This document shows, in pieces, positions 23,175 to 34,079 of a stretch of 64,000 nt of DNA (positions are counted from its first letter, which is position 1; every line of letters starts with the position of its first letter). The notes beneath the pieces are model-generated. The model was not told where the DNA came from. It made no database searches and saw only the letters and a list, made by a program, of their open reading frames with translations. A program made the translations under genes and the position numbers. Source of the DNA: Molanna angustata (lineage: Eukaryota > Arthropoda > Insecta > Trichoptera > Molannidae); assembly GCA_963576475.1 (NCBI GenBank), contig OY754987.1:3880036-3944035 (forward strand), read 5' to 3'.

Positions 23175-25975
23175 TAAATTCAGGATAGGTGGTGAATCTC
23201 TTTGCTGAACTATGTGAGATGTTATTGTTGCCTGTTGTATTTTATATTACCCGACTCTTACGGGACACCCGAAACACTACATTCAGAATATGTGTGATGG
23301 TGAACCTCATTGCTGAACTATGTGAGATGTTATTGTTGCCTGTTGTATTTTATATTATCCGACTCTTACGGGACACTCGAAACACTACATTCAGAATATG
23401 TGTGATGGTGAACCTCATTGCTGAACTATGTGAGATGTTATTGTTGCCTGTTGTATTTTATATTATCCGACTCTTACGGGACACTCGAAACACTACATTC
23501 AGAATATGTGTGATGGTGAACCTCATTGCTGAACTATGTGAGATGTTATTGTTGCCTGTTGTATTTTATATTATCCGACTCTTACGGGACACTCGAAACA
23601 CTACATTCAGAATATGTGTGATGGTGAACCTCATTGCTGAACTATGTGAGATGTTATTGTTGCCTGTTGTATTTTATATTATCCGACTCTTACGGGACAC
23701 TCGAAACACTACATTCAGAATATGTGTGATGGTGAACCTCATTGCTGAACTATGTGAGATGTTATTGTTGCCTGTTGTATTTTATATTATCCGACTCTTA
23801 CGGGACACCCGAAACACTACATTCAGAATATGTGTGATGGTGAACCTCATTGCTGAACTATGTGAGATGTTATTGTTGCCTGTTGTATTTTATATTATCC
23901 GACTCTTACGGGACACTCGAAACACTACATTCAGAATATGTGTGATGGTGAACCTCATTGCTGAACTATGTGAGATGTTATTGTTGCCTGTTGTATTTTA
24001 TATTATCCGACTCTTACGGGACACTCGAAACACTACATTCAGAATATGTGTGATGGTGAACCTCATTGCTGAACTATGTGAGATGTTATTGTTGCCTGTT
24101 GTATTTTATATTATCCGACTCTTACGGGACACTCGAAACACTACATTCAGAATATGTGTGATGGTGAACCTCATTGCTGAACTATGTGAGATGTTATTGT
24201 TGCCTGTTGTATTTTATATTATCCGACTCTTACGGGACACTCGAAACACTACATTCAGAATATGTGTGATGGTGAACCTCATTGCTGAACTATGTGAGAT
24301 GTTATTGTTGCCTGTTGTATTTTATAGTATCCGACTCTTACGGGACACTCGAAACACTACATTCAGAATATGTGTGATGGTGAACCTCATTGCTGAACTA
24401 TGTGAGATGTTATTGTTGCCTGTTGTATTTTATATTATCCGACTCTTACGGGACACTCGAAACACTACATTCAGAATATGTGTGATGGTGAACCTCATTG
24501 CTGAACTATGTGAGATGTTATTGTTGCCTGTTGTATTTTATATTATCCGACTCTTACGGGACACTCGAAACACTACATTCAGAATATGTGTGATGGTGAA
24601 CCTCATTGCTGAACTATGTGAGATGTTATTGTTGCCTGTTGTATTTTATATTATCCGACTCTTACGGGACACTCGAAACACTACATTCAGAATATGTGTG
24701 ATGGTGAACCTCATTGCTGAACTATGTCAGATGTTATTGTTGCCTGTTGTATTTTATATTATCCGACTCTTACGGGACACTCGAAACACTACATTCAGAA
24801 TATGTGTGATGGTGAACCTCATTGCTGAACTATGTCAGATGTTATTGTTGCCTGTTGTATTTTATATTATCCGACTCTTACGGGACACCCGAAACACTAC
24901 ATTCAGAATATGTGTGATGGTGAACCTCATTGCTGAACTATGTCAGATGTTATTGTTGCCTGTTGTATTTTATATTATCCGACTCTTACGGGACACTCGA
25001 AACACTACATTCAGAATATGTGTGATGGTGAACCTCATTGCTGAACTATGTCAGATGTTATTGTTGCCTGTTGTATTTTATATTATCCGACTCTTACGGG
25101 ACACTCGAAACACTACATTCAGAATATGTGTGATGGTGAACCTCATTGCTGAACTATGTCAGATGTTATTGTTGCCTGTTGTATTTTATATTATCCGACT
25201 CTTACGGGACACCCGAAACACTACATTCAGAATATGTGTGATGGTGAACCTCATTGCTGAACTATGTCAGATGTTATTGTTGCCTGTTGTATTTTATATT
25301 ATCCGACTCTTACGGGACACTCGAAACACTACATTCAGAATATGTGTGATGGTGAACCTCATTGCTGAACTATGTCAGATGTTATTGTTGCCTGTTGTAT
25401 TTTATATTATCCGACTCTTACGGGACACCCGAAACACTACATTCAGAATATGTGTGATGGTGAACCTCATTGCTGAACTATGTCAGATGTTATTGTTGCC
25501 TGTTGTATTTTATATTATCCGACTCTTACGGGACACTCGAAACACTACATTCAGAATATGTGTGATGGTGAACCTCATTGCTGAACTATGTCAGATGTTA
25601 TTGTTGCCTGTTGTATTTTATATTATCCGACTCTTACGGGACACTCGAAACACTACATTCAGAATATGTGTGATGGTGAACCTCATTGCTGAACTATGTG
25701 AGATGTTATTGTTGCCTGTTGTATTTTATATTATCCGACTCTTACGGGACACTCGAAACACTACATTCAGAATATGTGTGATGGTGAACCTCATTGCTGA
25801 ACTATGTCAGATGTTATTGTTGCCTGTTGTATTTTATATTATCCGACTCTTACGGGACACCCGAAACACTACATTCAGAATATGTGTGATGGTGTACCTC
25901 ATTGCTGAACTATGTGAGATGTTATTGTTGCCTGTTGTATTTTCTATTAACCGGCTCTTACGGGACACCCGATGT
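23175..25975. repeat. 108-bp tandem array, about 26 copies
   Basis: Unit start ATGGTGAACCTCATTGCTG recurs every 108 bp from 23189 (first copy diverged, GTGGTGAATCTC) to about 25970. Because 108 is a multiple of 3 and one frame has no stop, a plus-strand frame of 937 codons runs through it (36-residue hydrophobic repeat with LLLPVVFYIIRLLRDTR). Unit variants are clustered: GTGAGATG in the left half, mostly GTCAGATG from about 24728 to 25900, plus an ACACTCG/ACACCCG alternation. First and last units are most diverged. I see no splice, promoter or homology support for coding. Confidence 0.95.
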
Positions 25976-26158
25976 GTCCAAAAAACTGAAGGACACGCTT
26001 AAGGCATATGGCGGATAATCTGTCCTCTATCTTTAGCTCCCTTAGGATTGATAATATATGTTTATACTTCTCGCCACCCAGGGAATTTGAAGCATACGTC
26101 TCTAGCACCACATTTAAAAATCGTCAATTATTTGCCTTTTGCGGGCTTTGACTGTCCA

Positions 26159-26290
26159 TTATTATCCAGCGTAGAGAAAAATGGGGAAAACAAGTCGCCT
26201 TATTAAGTGAATCTTTGTGGATTTGGAAATACTTGTATCTTTCCATATCTTGTCAACATACATAATGTAAATATGTTGATGTTTTTGACG
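26159..26290 (-). mobile_element. RTE-type LINE coding fragment
   Basis: The minus strand reads VDKIWKDTSISKSTKIHLIR then RLVFPIFLYAG, a block upstream of the E-T-W motif in RTE ORF2 proteins. About 130 bp is recognisable. The rest of the open frame to 26509 has no resemblance. Confidence 0.65.
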
Positions 26291-27041
26291 CATATAGCGC
26301 ATAGAATAAGGCGGAAAATAACAGAACAACGTACTATATACGTAATAAGTTCTACCAGGTAAACATAACGTGCAGAAGGTCATAGATAACAGTAGGTTCC
26401 AGCGGTGTGACGAGGGTGTTGCCTGTATTATAAATTCTGTATATAAAATTAAATATGATGTTATATGTAATTTAAATCCTTTCGCTTGTTTCAGGCTTTT
26501 GAGTTCCACAATATTAATACACGTATTGCAAAGTTTCCTAAGAACAATATGTCTAGAAGTTTATTTTGTGATTAAGGTTTCAAGCAGATTGGGGAATGGA
26601 AATAACACAAGAGAAACAATGTACACCGTGCTTATATACAAACCTACCCCTAGTGTACATACATAATATAAGGGTATAATGAAAACAACCTGTAGGATGT
26701 AGGTTTACCAAAGTGAAAGCTTCTGTACTTGACAGTTTTATACGAGAAGATTTAAAAACGACTCGCAAAAGTATAAGGTGCTTTGAAAAAACGAGCATAA
26801 CTTAATCTTTATTTAAATGTTGCATTGAGAAATGTCGTGGAATTTTCATGTAGATGCAAAGAGTGCGGATTATTTAATCTGAGAAAACTTTATCTGCTGC
26901 AATGTCTTAAGTTCATCCACAAAAAAACAGAAATGTTCATGTTAAATTCACAAAATCGCACAAGTGATCGCCTTAATAATGTATCTTAAGTTCCAAACTG
27001 CAATGAGAGATAAACGTTCCTAGAGCATACAATAATTTATT
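26291..27041. other. Intronic AT-rich stretch
   Basis: No gene or repeat recognised. Confidence 0.5.
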
Positions 27042-27240
27042 CTTCTTCTTCTTTCGTGTCAGCAACGCATTGTTGCGTTGCTGTGGTGGAAGGATTGGCC
27101 AGAGAATTTCTGTTACCAGGGGGCACCGCGTGGAGGTTCCTTCCGTGCTCCCCTGGTAACAATTTATTAATATTAATAAATTCAGTAGATTAATAATTTA
27201 TTAATATTAATCTACTGAATTTATTAATATTAATCTACTG
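27042..27240. mobile_element. LINE/SINE 3' end copy 2 with snap-back junction and perfect inverted repeat
   Basis: 27042-27150 repeats the block at 22009-22118. Unlike that copy, its right end continues into CCCCTGGTAAC (27150-27160), the exact inverse of GTTACCAGGGG within the block, as if the copy snapped back on itself at its 5' junction. Immediately after comes a perfect 29-bp inverted repeat (27166-27194 and 27206-27234) with an 11-bp loop. Confidence 0.75.
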
Positions 27241-27434
27241 TTCCTTATTGCAATTTGTATTTATTTGTTTTTAAGGATAAAATTCCTTTGCTACAACTAA
27301 TATATTTTGCATAATGTGTCTTATTTATTATTTATTTATCGTATGGTCATATAAAAGTACATCAAATTAATTTGTTCATTTAAACACACTACATATAAAT
27401 TGCACAGTATAATTGTTTGTCAGAGTTTAAATTG

Positions 27435-27645
27435 AAAATTATGGACAGCACTAAATAGAATCCGCACTGGCCACGGTAGATGTGCCGATTTCTTTTTTAA
27501 ATGCGGATGGCTGGATTCTCCCGAGTGCGACTGTGGGGCGGAGAGGCAGACTCTGAGCCATGTCGTGTCCGAGTGTACTCTTAGGGCATATGGGGGTGAA
27601 ACATCTGATTTTATGTGCCTAAATGAAGCGGCGATAACATTCATA
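27435..27645 (+). mobile_element. I-group LINE C-terminal fragment
   Basis: The plus strand reads ALNRIRTGHGRCADFFFKCG, then a C-D-CG-x-E-x-Q-T-x-x-H-V-x-x-E-C zinc-like block (CDCGAERQTLSHVVSEC), then CLNEAAITFI and a stop. This is the post-RNase H C-terminus of I/Ingi-type LINEs. It is unusually intact over about 65 codons though flanked by AT-rich DNA. Confidence 0.75.
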
Positions 27646-27949
27646 ATATGTCTTTATTTATTTAAAAAAAAAAAAAATAATCAGTTACCGTTTTTTATAT
27701 CACCCTGTACTTATATAATAATTTTCTCGGAAAATATCTCGCTAACGTCAACACAAAGTAACGTCATAAAAAATGCATCACATATCCACATATAATATTA
27801 TGTAAATACATTAGATATGTACATTCAGGTTTATTTATAAATATGTGAGTGTTCATTTTCCTGTAAATATCCCCATAACATTAACACTGATAGTCCCTTA
27901 ACATATGTATATCCTTGAATAGTATAAATTTTCTTTTTTACTCCTCACT
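27646..27949. other. Intronic AT-rich stretch
   Basis: A poly-A run near 27664 could be the tail of the preceding LINE fragment. Nothing else seen. Confidence 0.5.
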
Positions 27950-28505
27950 AACCCAAAGGGATATAGTGGGGAGTTATGATTTCGCAATTTTTAAGGCTAT
28001 TTTTTTTTGCAGATTATCAACTAGTATCATGCTGAGATTGTATTCTGAAAGTTTCATCACAATGTATCTGTGTGTGTGTGTGCTATGTGCAGTGTGCTAT
28101 GTACGGCGTGTTCATTTTACTTTATCGATTATAGACTAAAGTATCTACTCATTCGATTCTATTCAAATTTTGCAAATATGTATATCTAATACTCAATTAG
28201 ATCCCATAAGATTTTGAACGATATATGAATAGTGCTTCTCAATTTTTTTAACTGTCAAATATTTCAAAGTGACCCCAAGCTCAGGAAAATTAAAATTTGA
28301 AATTTTGAACTTCTTATTGGCACATCACTTTCATAAAATGGCATTGAAGAGTTATCAAGTTTTCATAATAAAATATTTAAATAAAAAATACTTTAACAAA
28401 ATCATTTCATGAAAATGCTGAAAGTTTTCTATACAAAATTTGAATACTTTATAGAATGACTTGTTAGTGAGGAGTTTAGCGTTGGCCATAACCCACTCGT
28501 TTTAT
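27950..28505 (+). mobile_element. Family X repeat, near-complete copy
   Basis: Left end GATATAGTGGGGAGTTATGA, right end GTTTAGCGTTGGCCATAACC then CACTCGTTTT. Left and right ends share GGGGAGT/GAGGAGT. No open frame or clear inverted termini. Related copies: 18390-20262 (interrupted), 46455-47325 and 53362-60078 (both inverted). Confidence 0.8.
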
Positions 28506-28599
28506 TTTTATATTAGGCAAGCCACCCTTAGAAGAGTGATTTGTGCCAAATGGACGTAAAAATACAATATATTATATTAGTGAATAATACGACTTACAG

Positions 28600-28790
28600 A
28601 TTAATACAATTGATTCGGCTTACTATGATCGCGGTTTTAGTGTGAACGGGCCTTGAAAATGGAATAAATTGCCTCTTGACATACGTGGAGCTCAGAGCAT
28701 TGACATCTTCGGTAAACTTCTTAAGACTGCCTTGTTTCTGTGTATCACTAAACGGCGCTTAATTTTTATTATTATTATTATTATTAATTC
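28600..28790 (+). mobile_element. CR1/L2-like LINE 3' end with ATT tail
   Basis: The plus strand reads WNKLPLDIRGAQSIDIFGK then LLKTALF, followed by CACTAAACGGCGCTTAATTT and an ATT repeat (28766-28788). The coding end and tail match the LINE at 15310-17464, so both are one family. 5'-truncated to about 150 bp. Confidence 0.82.
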
Positions 28791-29860
28791 TCTTCTCGGG
28801 TCAACCGGAAAAAAAACTAAACAACGGAGGAGTTCTCAAGTTGCTCAGTTATTATGCATAATATTTATAGTGTTGATAACAAAAATTTTCGAACTATCGA
28901 GCATGTGTTTATAATCACACTATTTTGAATCTGTGTGATTATAAAATTTGGCAGATCAAGTTTCTTAATAGAATCATTTATATTTTTTGGTACAACTCCT
29001 GTAGATGATATAATAAACGGTATTATTGTAACTTTATTTTGTCCCCATTGGGTTTTGATCTGTTCTGCTAGAGGGAGGTATTTTTGAATTTTTTCTGTAT
29101 ATTTTTGTTCTAAATTTGTTGTATTAGGAATAGATATTTCAATTAAATGGGTTTGTTTTGTATTTTTCCCAATCAATATTATATCGGGTCTATTGTGTAG
29201 GTTGGTTCTATCTGTAATTATATCTCTGTTCCAATAAAGTTTATATGTGTTGTTTTCAATAACTGCCAATGGGGAATATTGAAACCAAGGTGGTGGAGAA
29301 TCTATTAAATTATATTTTTTTGCTAAAGCGATGTGTATCTGCTTGCAAACATTATCATGTCTATGTGTACATATACTCTGTTGGTGCAAGAGCAGAACAT
29401 CCGCCAGTTATATGTTCTATTGTCTCTTTGTTTTTATTACATCTTCTACAAGAGTCATCAATTACTGATGTATCTTTAATAATGTGCTTGGAGTAATTTT
29501 TAGTTTTTATGATTCTATCTTGTATCGCTATCATATAAATCCTTCTGTTTCAGCATAAATTTAGGATCTTTTAAGCCAATCGTTAGTGAGTGTTTTATCT
29601 ATATGTCGTTGATCAATTTGATATGGGAATGTGCCGTGCAATGCTTTGTTTTTCCACTTTTCAATTTTGTCTATATTACTTTCAATTGTTGTTTGTGGTT
29701 GTATGGTTCTGTCTTGAAGTTTGAGGGGTGTATACGAACAGTCTATTTTTACTATTACATTATGAATATCACTTTCTTGTTTTTTATAGAAATAATTGCG
29801 GAGATTGTCGATTTGTCTGTGATGTTGATTTTTAATATCGATGAAGCCTCTATATTATTA
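28786..29860 (-). mobile_element. R4/Dong-like LINE, 3' part with restriction-like endonuclease domain
   Basis: Minus-strand frames encode a CCHC motif (CRRCNKNKETIEHITGGC, about 29455-29400) and, after a one-base frameshift, RHDNVCKQIHIALAKKYNLI, YKLYWNRDI, then RPDIIL and LIEISIPN (the PD-(D/E)xK-type nuclease core), ending PNFIITQIQNSVIINTCSIV-RKFL near 28890. In R2/R4-type LINEs this nuclease nicks the target site. The element is 5'-truncated and frameshifted. It is bounded by TTA/ATT repeats on both sides; the Bombyx element Dong is known to insert in TAA repeats, so class and site agree. Confidence 0.85.
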
Positions 29861-30172
29861 TTATTATTATTAAGATACATTTAGATATTGCTGTATAAAT
29901 AGTAAGAGAGTTAAGTGATAAGAGATGCGACATGTTTACTGGTAAATGGACTTTTAAGTTGGGATAGATGTCATATTCGTAGTGCATCGGACATTCAAAG
30001 AACACAGGACAAAAGAGTGTTTCCAATTCTGCCCCACATGCACAAAAAGGGTTTTCTTTTATATTTATTTTATAAAGGTGAGAAGCAATTGAGCAATGAC
30101 CCAATCTCATTCTCGTAATAGTAGAGATCTCTCTTTTGGACATTTTATTTTGTGAAACCAAGGAAAAGATGG
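29856..30172 (-). mobile_element. I-clade LINE 3' end with TAA tail
   Basis: The minus strand reads KREISTITRMRLGHCSIASH, LYKINIKENPFCACGAELET, then F-x-E-C-P, the post-RNase H zinc-like block. It runs to LTIYTAISKCILIIIII, the last residues being translation of the TAA/ATT tail at 29856-29876. A TAA-repeat tail is typical of I-factor relatives. It continues upstream at 30227-30720. Confidence 0.8.
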
Positions 30173-30226
30173 AATGTTTAATTGGATATTATAGTAGTAT
30201 ACTACTATAATATCCAATTAAACATT
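30173..30226. repeat. 54-bp perfect palindrome
   Basis: Two 27-bp arms (AATGTTTAATTGGATATTAT... side) meet with no spacer between 30199 and 30200. It splits the I-clade LINE coding sequence; the left arm fits the LINE frame (PIKHSIFSL), so the right arm looks like an inverted duplicate added at a junction. Confidence 0.9.
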
Positions 30227-30720
30227 AGTTATGTTAAAATTAACCGAACTATAGTACTTAACTACAAAACAATTCGTTTTGTGCTACTAAATATTTTGTG
30301 TGTTCAACCCATAGAATTGTTCAACCAAACAATACAGTCATATACAGATAAACTTTTATTACTAATAACAAAGGTATGGCTACAAATGCAGGTAGCCAGT
30401 TCGGTGGTCACAATTATTTTTTTCAGTATTTGTTCTTTAGGTATCAGAAGAGATTTTCCACAGGTCTTGACATTTTGTTTTTGGCAATGTAACAATGAGA
30501 ACGAATTGTGTCTTGGATGTAAAGGGAAATTTTAAAATAAGAGGCATCAGAACTGGAGGCTTGTTTTGCTAATTTATCGGCAATTTCGTTCCCATTTATA
30601 CCTATGTGGGACGGGATCCATGATAATATACTTTCATAGTATTTTTCTATAAGGTTACATATTATGAGACTTCTGATCGAGCAAAGTAGTTCATTGTCAG
30701 GAAATTTAGAGAGATATAAA
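30227..30720 (-). mobile_element. I-clade LINE, RNase H region
   Basis: The minus strand (about 30640-30535) reads LSWIPSHIGINGNEIADKLA then KQASSSDASYF, the W-x-P-x-H-x-G-I-x-G-N-E-x-A-D block of the RNase H domain carried by I-group LINEs. Between this and the palindrome are about 300 bp with stops where coding would be expected, so the copy is decayed or rearranged. Confidence 0.75.
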
Positions 30721-30790
30721 ATTATATGACTGTAAAAAAAAATATTAAAATCATGGAGTTAAAATAAAATTATCGTAAATATGTATGTAC

Positions 30791-31023
30791 CTGCTAAGTT
30801 GCGCTGAGACCAGATTGCTGTATGGAGCATACTTCGCCGGGGACGCGTACATCTGGCAGATCAACTTCTCTCTGCAAGATTCGACACTTCCACCTCTTGG
30901 ACTGCTGGCGGTGTCACCAAGACCCAGCCTCTGGAAGACAGAGTCCAGACGAGACAGCAACGGGCTGTAGAAAGGGTCGTAGTTGGACAGCAGCAAAGAT
31001 GACGCTGGAATGTTGTGGAAGAC
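30791..31023 (-). CDS. Middle coding exon of the unknown insect gene
   Basis: Acceptor CTTTCGCAG (AG at 31025-31024); donor AG|GTACAT (GT at 30790-30789). It enters in phase 0 after the AAG codon ending the exon at 47559 and leaves after two bases of an Arg codon finished by the exon at 5847. It encodes 77 residues: VFHNIPASSLLLSNYDPFYS, then SRLDSVFQRLGLGD, then ESCREKLICQMYASP and KYAPYSNLVSAQLS. The GC content is clearly above the intron background and all codons are open only in this frame. C-x5-C followed by an aromatic-rich Y-A-P-Y-S segment is the most distinctive part; I do not recognise a named domain. Confidence 0.88.
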
Positions 31024-31132
31024 CTGCGAAAGAACCGAAATTATTTTTATTGTTACATATTATTTTTCCTTTTTATATTTTTAACTTAAGATGATGTATC
31101 TTTATTTTGTACTTTTTTATGGTTTTTACCGT

Positions 31133-31375
<243 letters not shown>

Positions 31376-31839
31376 TTTTTGATCTTTATAATAAAAACAT
31401 TACCCCCTATTAATAAATAAGACCGTAAATCTAAAATCTACAATTTTAGTACGTTCCTATTTTAGTTACAATAGTTACTTAATAGCGGGTAATGTGTATA
31501 TCTGTTTAGTTGGGAGTGATCGTTATATGGCAATAGACTCGCCACTTGCGCAGGGTGCATGAGAGTGTTTACTGTATTAAAATTAATAAATAAATAGGTA
31601 TTTTCCAACAATACTTTTTATAACGACCGAAAGTTTTCTCCAAGTTGGTTTGTATTCTCAAGGACCAAATGAAACTAAACAATATTACCAAGATTCATAA
31701 GTCACTCATCATTTACAACGTTGCCACAGGTGTGGCCGGAGTTACAGTGATTTAACAATGTTGCCAAATATGTGGGTGGAGTTACAGTGATTATGCAATG
31801 TTGCCATATGTGGTGAGACTATGTTTGGAAAAATTCAAC
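31376..31839. other. Intronic stretch with a small direct repeat
   Basis: A block resembling ACAACGTTGCCACAGGTGTG occurs around 31717 and, varied, at about 31768 and 31796 (AATGTTGCCA). Nothing else recognised. Confidence 0.4.
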
Positions 31840-32312
31840 TGAAATTTAAAGAATTACTTTGATCAAGTAGATTTCAAAGCAGCCTTCAGTATTTTGAAAA
31901 TATGACCAGAAAGGCTACCTCAAAAAATTCGTTTCAATAAAGGGTGATCTGGTAAAATAAACACATGCGTATTGACAGTAAGCTCAAAATATATAAGACA
32001 TGTGTGCGACCGATCATGACGTATGCTGTGGAAACACGAGCAGATACCGTACGAACCAAGGGGCTCCTAAGGACAACGGAGATTAAGGTCCTAAGGTCAA
32101 TCACTGGTAAAACTCTCCGAGATCGTGTTCGCAATGTTCAAATAAGGAAAACTAAATGGAAACATACCATCAAAAGTTTTTGATGTGCAAATTCCATATT
32201 TCAACCTTGAAATTTTAAGAAATACTTTGAACAATTTGATTTCAAAGCAGCCTTCAGTATTTTGAAAATACCAGAAAGGCTACATGGAAAAATTGTTTCA
32301 ATAAAGGGTCGA
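31840..32312 (+). mobile_element. RTE/BovB-type LINE fragment between direct repeats
   Basis: Centre (31965-32150): SKLKIYKTCVRPIMTYAVET, then RADTVRTKGLLRTTEIKVLR and TGKTLRDRVRN, an RTE-type block. A 105-bp sequence containing CAAAGCAGCCTTCAGTATTT precedes it (about 31840-31943) and follows it (about 32205-32310) in the same orientation with roughly 85-90% similarity. So the fragment is either an insertion with an unusually long flanking repeat or part of a tandemly duplicated element. Confidence 0.75.
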
Positions 32313-32369
32313 AAGCAGAAGATCAAGAGAGGTGGCCTTGTCAAGTTCGTTACAGGATCCTCAATATTT

Positions 32370-32553
32370 TTTTTTTAAACAAAAAAATGAATATGTCCTT
32401 ATTAAACAAGTACATAATATACATCGTCCTACGTTCCCTAAAATAAGCAAATAAATGCTTGTGCTATAGGTGAACGAAATCGGTCGAGGCAGGATTCGAA
32501 CTCGCAACCACTAGATTACTAGCCCAGCGCGCTAACCGCTCTGCCATCCACCC
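32370..32553 (-). mobile_element. tRNA-derived SINE
   Basis: The minus-strand head reads GGGTGGATGGCAGAGCGG, an A-box region GGCAGAGCGGTTAGCGC, an anticodon-like CTAGTAATCTAG stem and a B box GGTTGCGAGTTCGAATCC, then a body ending CATATTCATTTTTTTG and an A run (32371-32379). The shifted acceptor region and long non-tRNA body mark a SINE, not a tRNA gene. Confidence 0.82.
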
Positions 32554-32959
32554 ATCTAATATACGAAGATCTTCAATCTACCCAAGACCGTCCAAAATGG
32601 ATACAGACAATATTCATCAATTGTTTAAGATTCAAATATGCAAATTTAAAATTTCTCATGATTGAATTAAAAAAATGGATAGTGTCCATATTCTGTCTTA
32701 AGTAGCTCATTTTTTGTTTTCTTAGGTGAAAATATAAAATATTTACCTTTAATTATCATTGATAATATAATTTATCTATCAAATTATGTCAATTTTTATA
32801 ATCTATCATATGAAAATAGCAATTGAATTAGTGATTTTTTTGAACCATGGACTTAGCATCGCCTAACATTAAAATAATGTACATAATTGTTACTCTCTGC
32901 TACAATAAAAAATGGGGACTAGGTGGTGATTCAGCAATCTTTGAGCGTAATATTTAATT

Positions 32960-33245
32960 TACATACATACCATCACGCCATGTTACTAACGGGATAGGCA
33001 AAGAGAACAGAGAGCCAAACGCCTCTATTTTTGCATCGTCTTAATGATTGTCTCGTTGAGTGTTCAAGCTTCTTATAAGTCGCTTCTTTCAAATTATCAT
33101 TCACATGGTCACACCATTCCTTTTTGGGGTGGTCCCTTCTACTCACTGCATATCATACACCCATCTATATCTGTTTGTCAGTCATTCATCGTTCATTCTA
33201 TTAATATCCTCAAACCACCTAAGGCCATTTTAAGGAAGCCATTAT
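32960..33245 (-). mobile_element. Degraded RTE-type LINE 3' end (TATG-tail family)
   Basis: ACATACATACCATCACGCCATG at its left end and GGATAGGCAAAGAGAACA correspond to the 3' terminus of the copies at 104, 4724 and 59024. The rest aligns to that family only in short blocks (CACATGGTCACACCATTCC). Confidence 0.7.
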
Positions 33246-33584
33246 AAATGTGTACAAGAAGCGAAGTATGGCGCTTGAATCTCTCTTCCTACCACATCAT
33301 CAGAAGCGGATTAAGATTCTTAAACTCTAATACACAGTCCAACAATTCCCTCCTGATTCACTAATGATCCCTCGTCTTCATCCTGAGACATACTCGTTAA
33401 CTGTATGTGTGTATTTTAATTTTTATCTGTTTTTTTTTCAATTTTGTTTCATCATGTATTTATTTAAGGGGCCATATAAACCTAAACACCTCAATTTCAA
33501 ATCAAACCCCTCAAATATGTTAAACAGTGTGTTTCTAGAAAGTCTTTTCAACATTTCTTTAGTCACACAATTTTTAATTTCAGC

Positions 33585-33780
33585 CTAAATTCTTCTTCTT
33601 TTTCTTCGTTTTGTAGACCAAGGTGGTCTGTTCTTCAGAAACTATGCCTCCTGGGATGACGAAGTCCAGCTATCTCTTGGGTGGTCTACCGGGTAAGCGG
33701 CGGCCAGAAGGAATTTCATTTGCTGCTATATTTACGAGCCTATCACTGTCCATCCTGGCATTAGCCTAAATTCCCATAAA
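33585..33780 (-). mobile_element. Degraded RTE-type LINE 3' end (GAA tail)
   Basis: The minus strand reads ARMDSDRLVNIAANEIPSGR then RLPGRPPKR, with a GAA-rich tail at about 33590-33608. This is the basic C-terminal block of an RTE-type ORF2, truncated and with stops. Confidence 0.6.
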
Positions 33781-34079
33781 CAAATTATTTAAAATGTCCT
33801 TTTTTTACAACTTTTTTTTTAAATTACTCCATAACTATGCGTCATAGAGTAATACATATTTTATATGCTTAAATAGTGCATAAAATCAAAGTGAATGACC
33901 GATAAAGTTTTTTTTATTTAAACTAGAATGCAAAAAAATAACAAAAATGGGGTTTCCGGTAATTTAAATCACGTATGTATAAAGCTTTTATAACGCACGC
34001 CATAGTTTACTTCATAGTGAATTGGGCGGTATTAATATATCATGTTTTCAGTCACCAAGTTAAGCGTTGTACATATGTC

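Noticed and set aside
23189..26002. A 937-codon open frame as a protein-coding gene
   Set aside because: It is a 108-bp tandem array; unit length divisible by three makes any stop-free frame extend indefinitely. No homology, splice or regulatory support.
27950..28505. Family X as a Helitron
   Set aside because: There is a hairpin near one end, but no 5' TC / 3' CTRR termini or A-T host junction could be established.
32466..32553. A functional tRNA gene on the minus strand
   Set aside because: A and B boxes are good but acceptor pairing and 3' context are those of a SINE; a second degraded copy occurs at 1776-1905.
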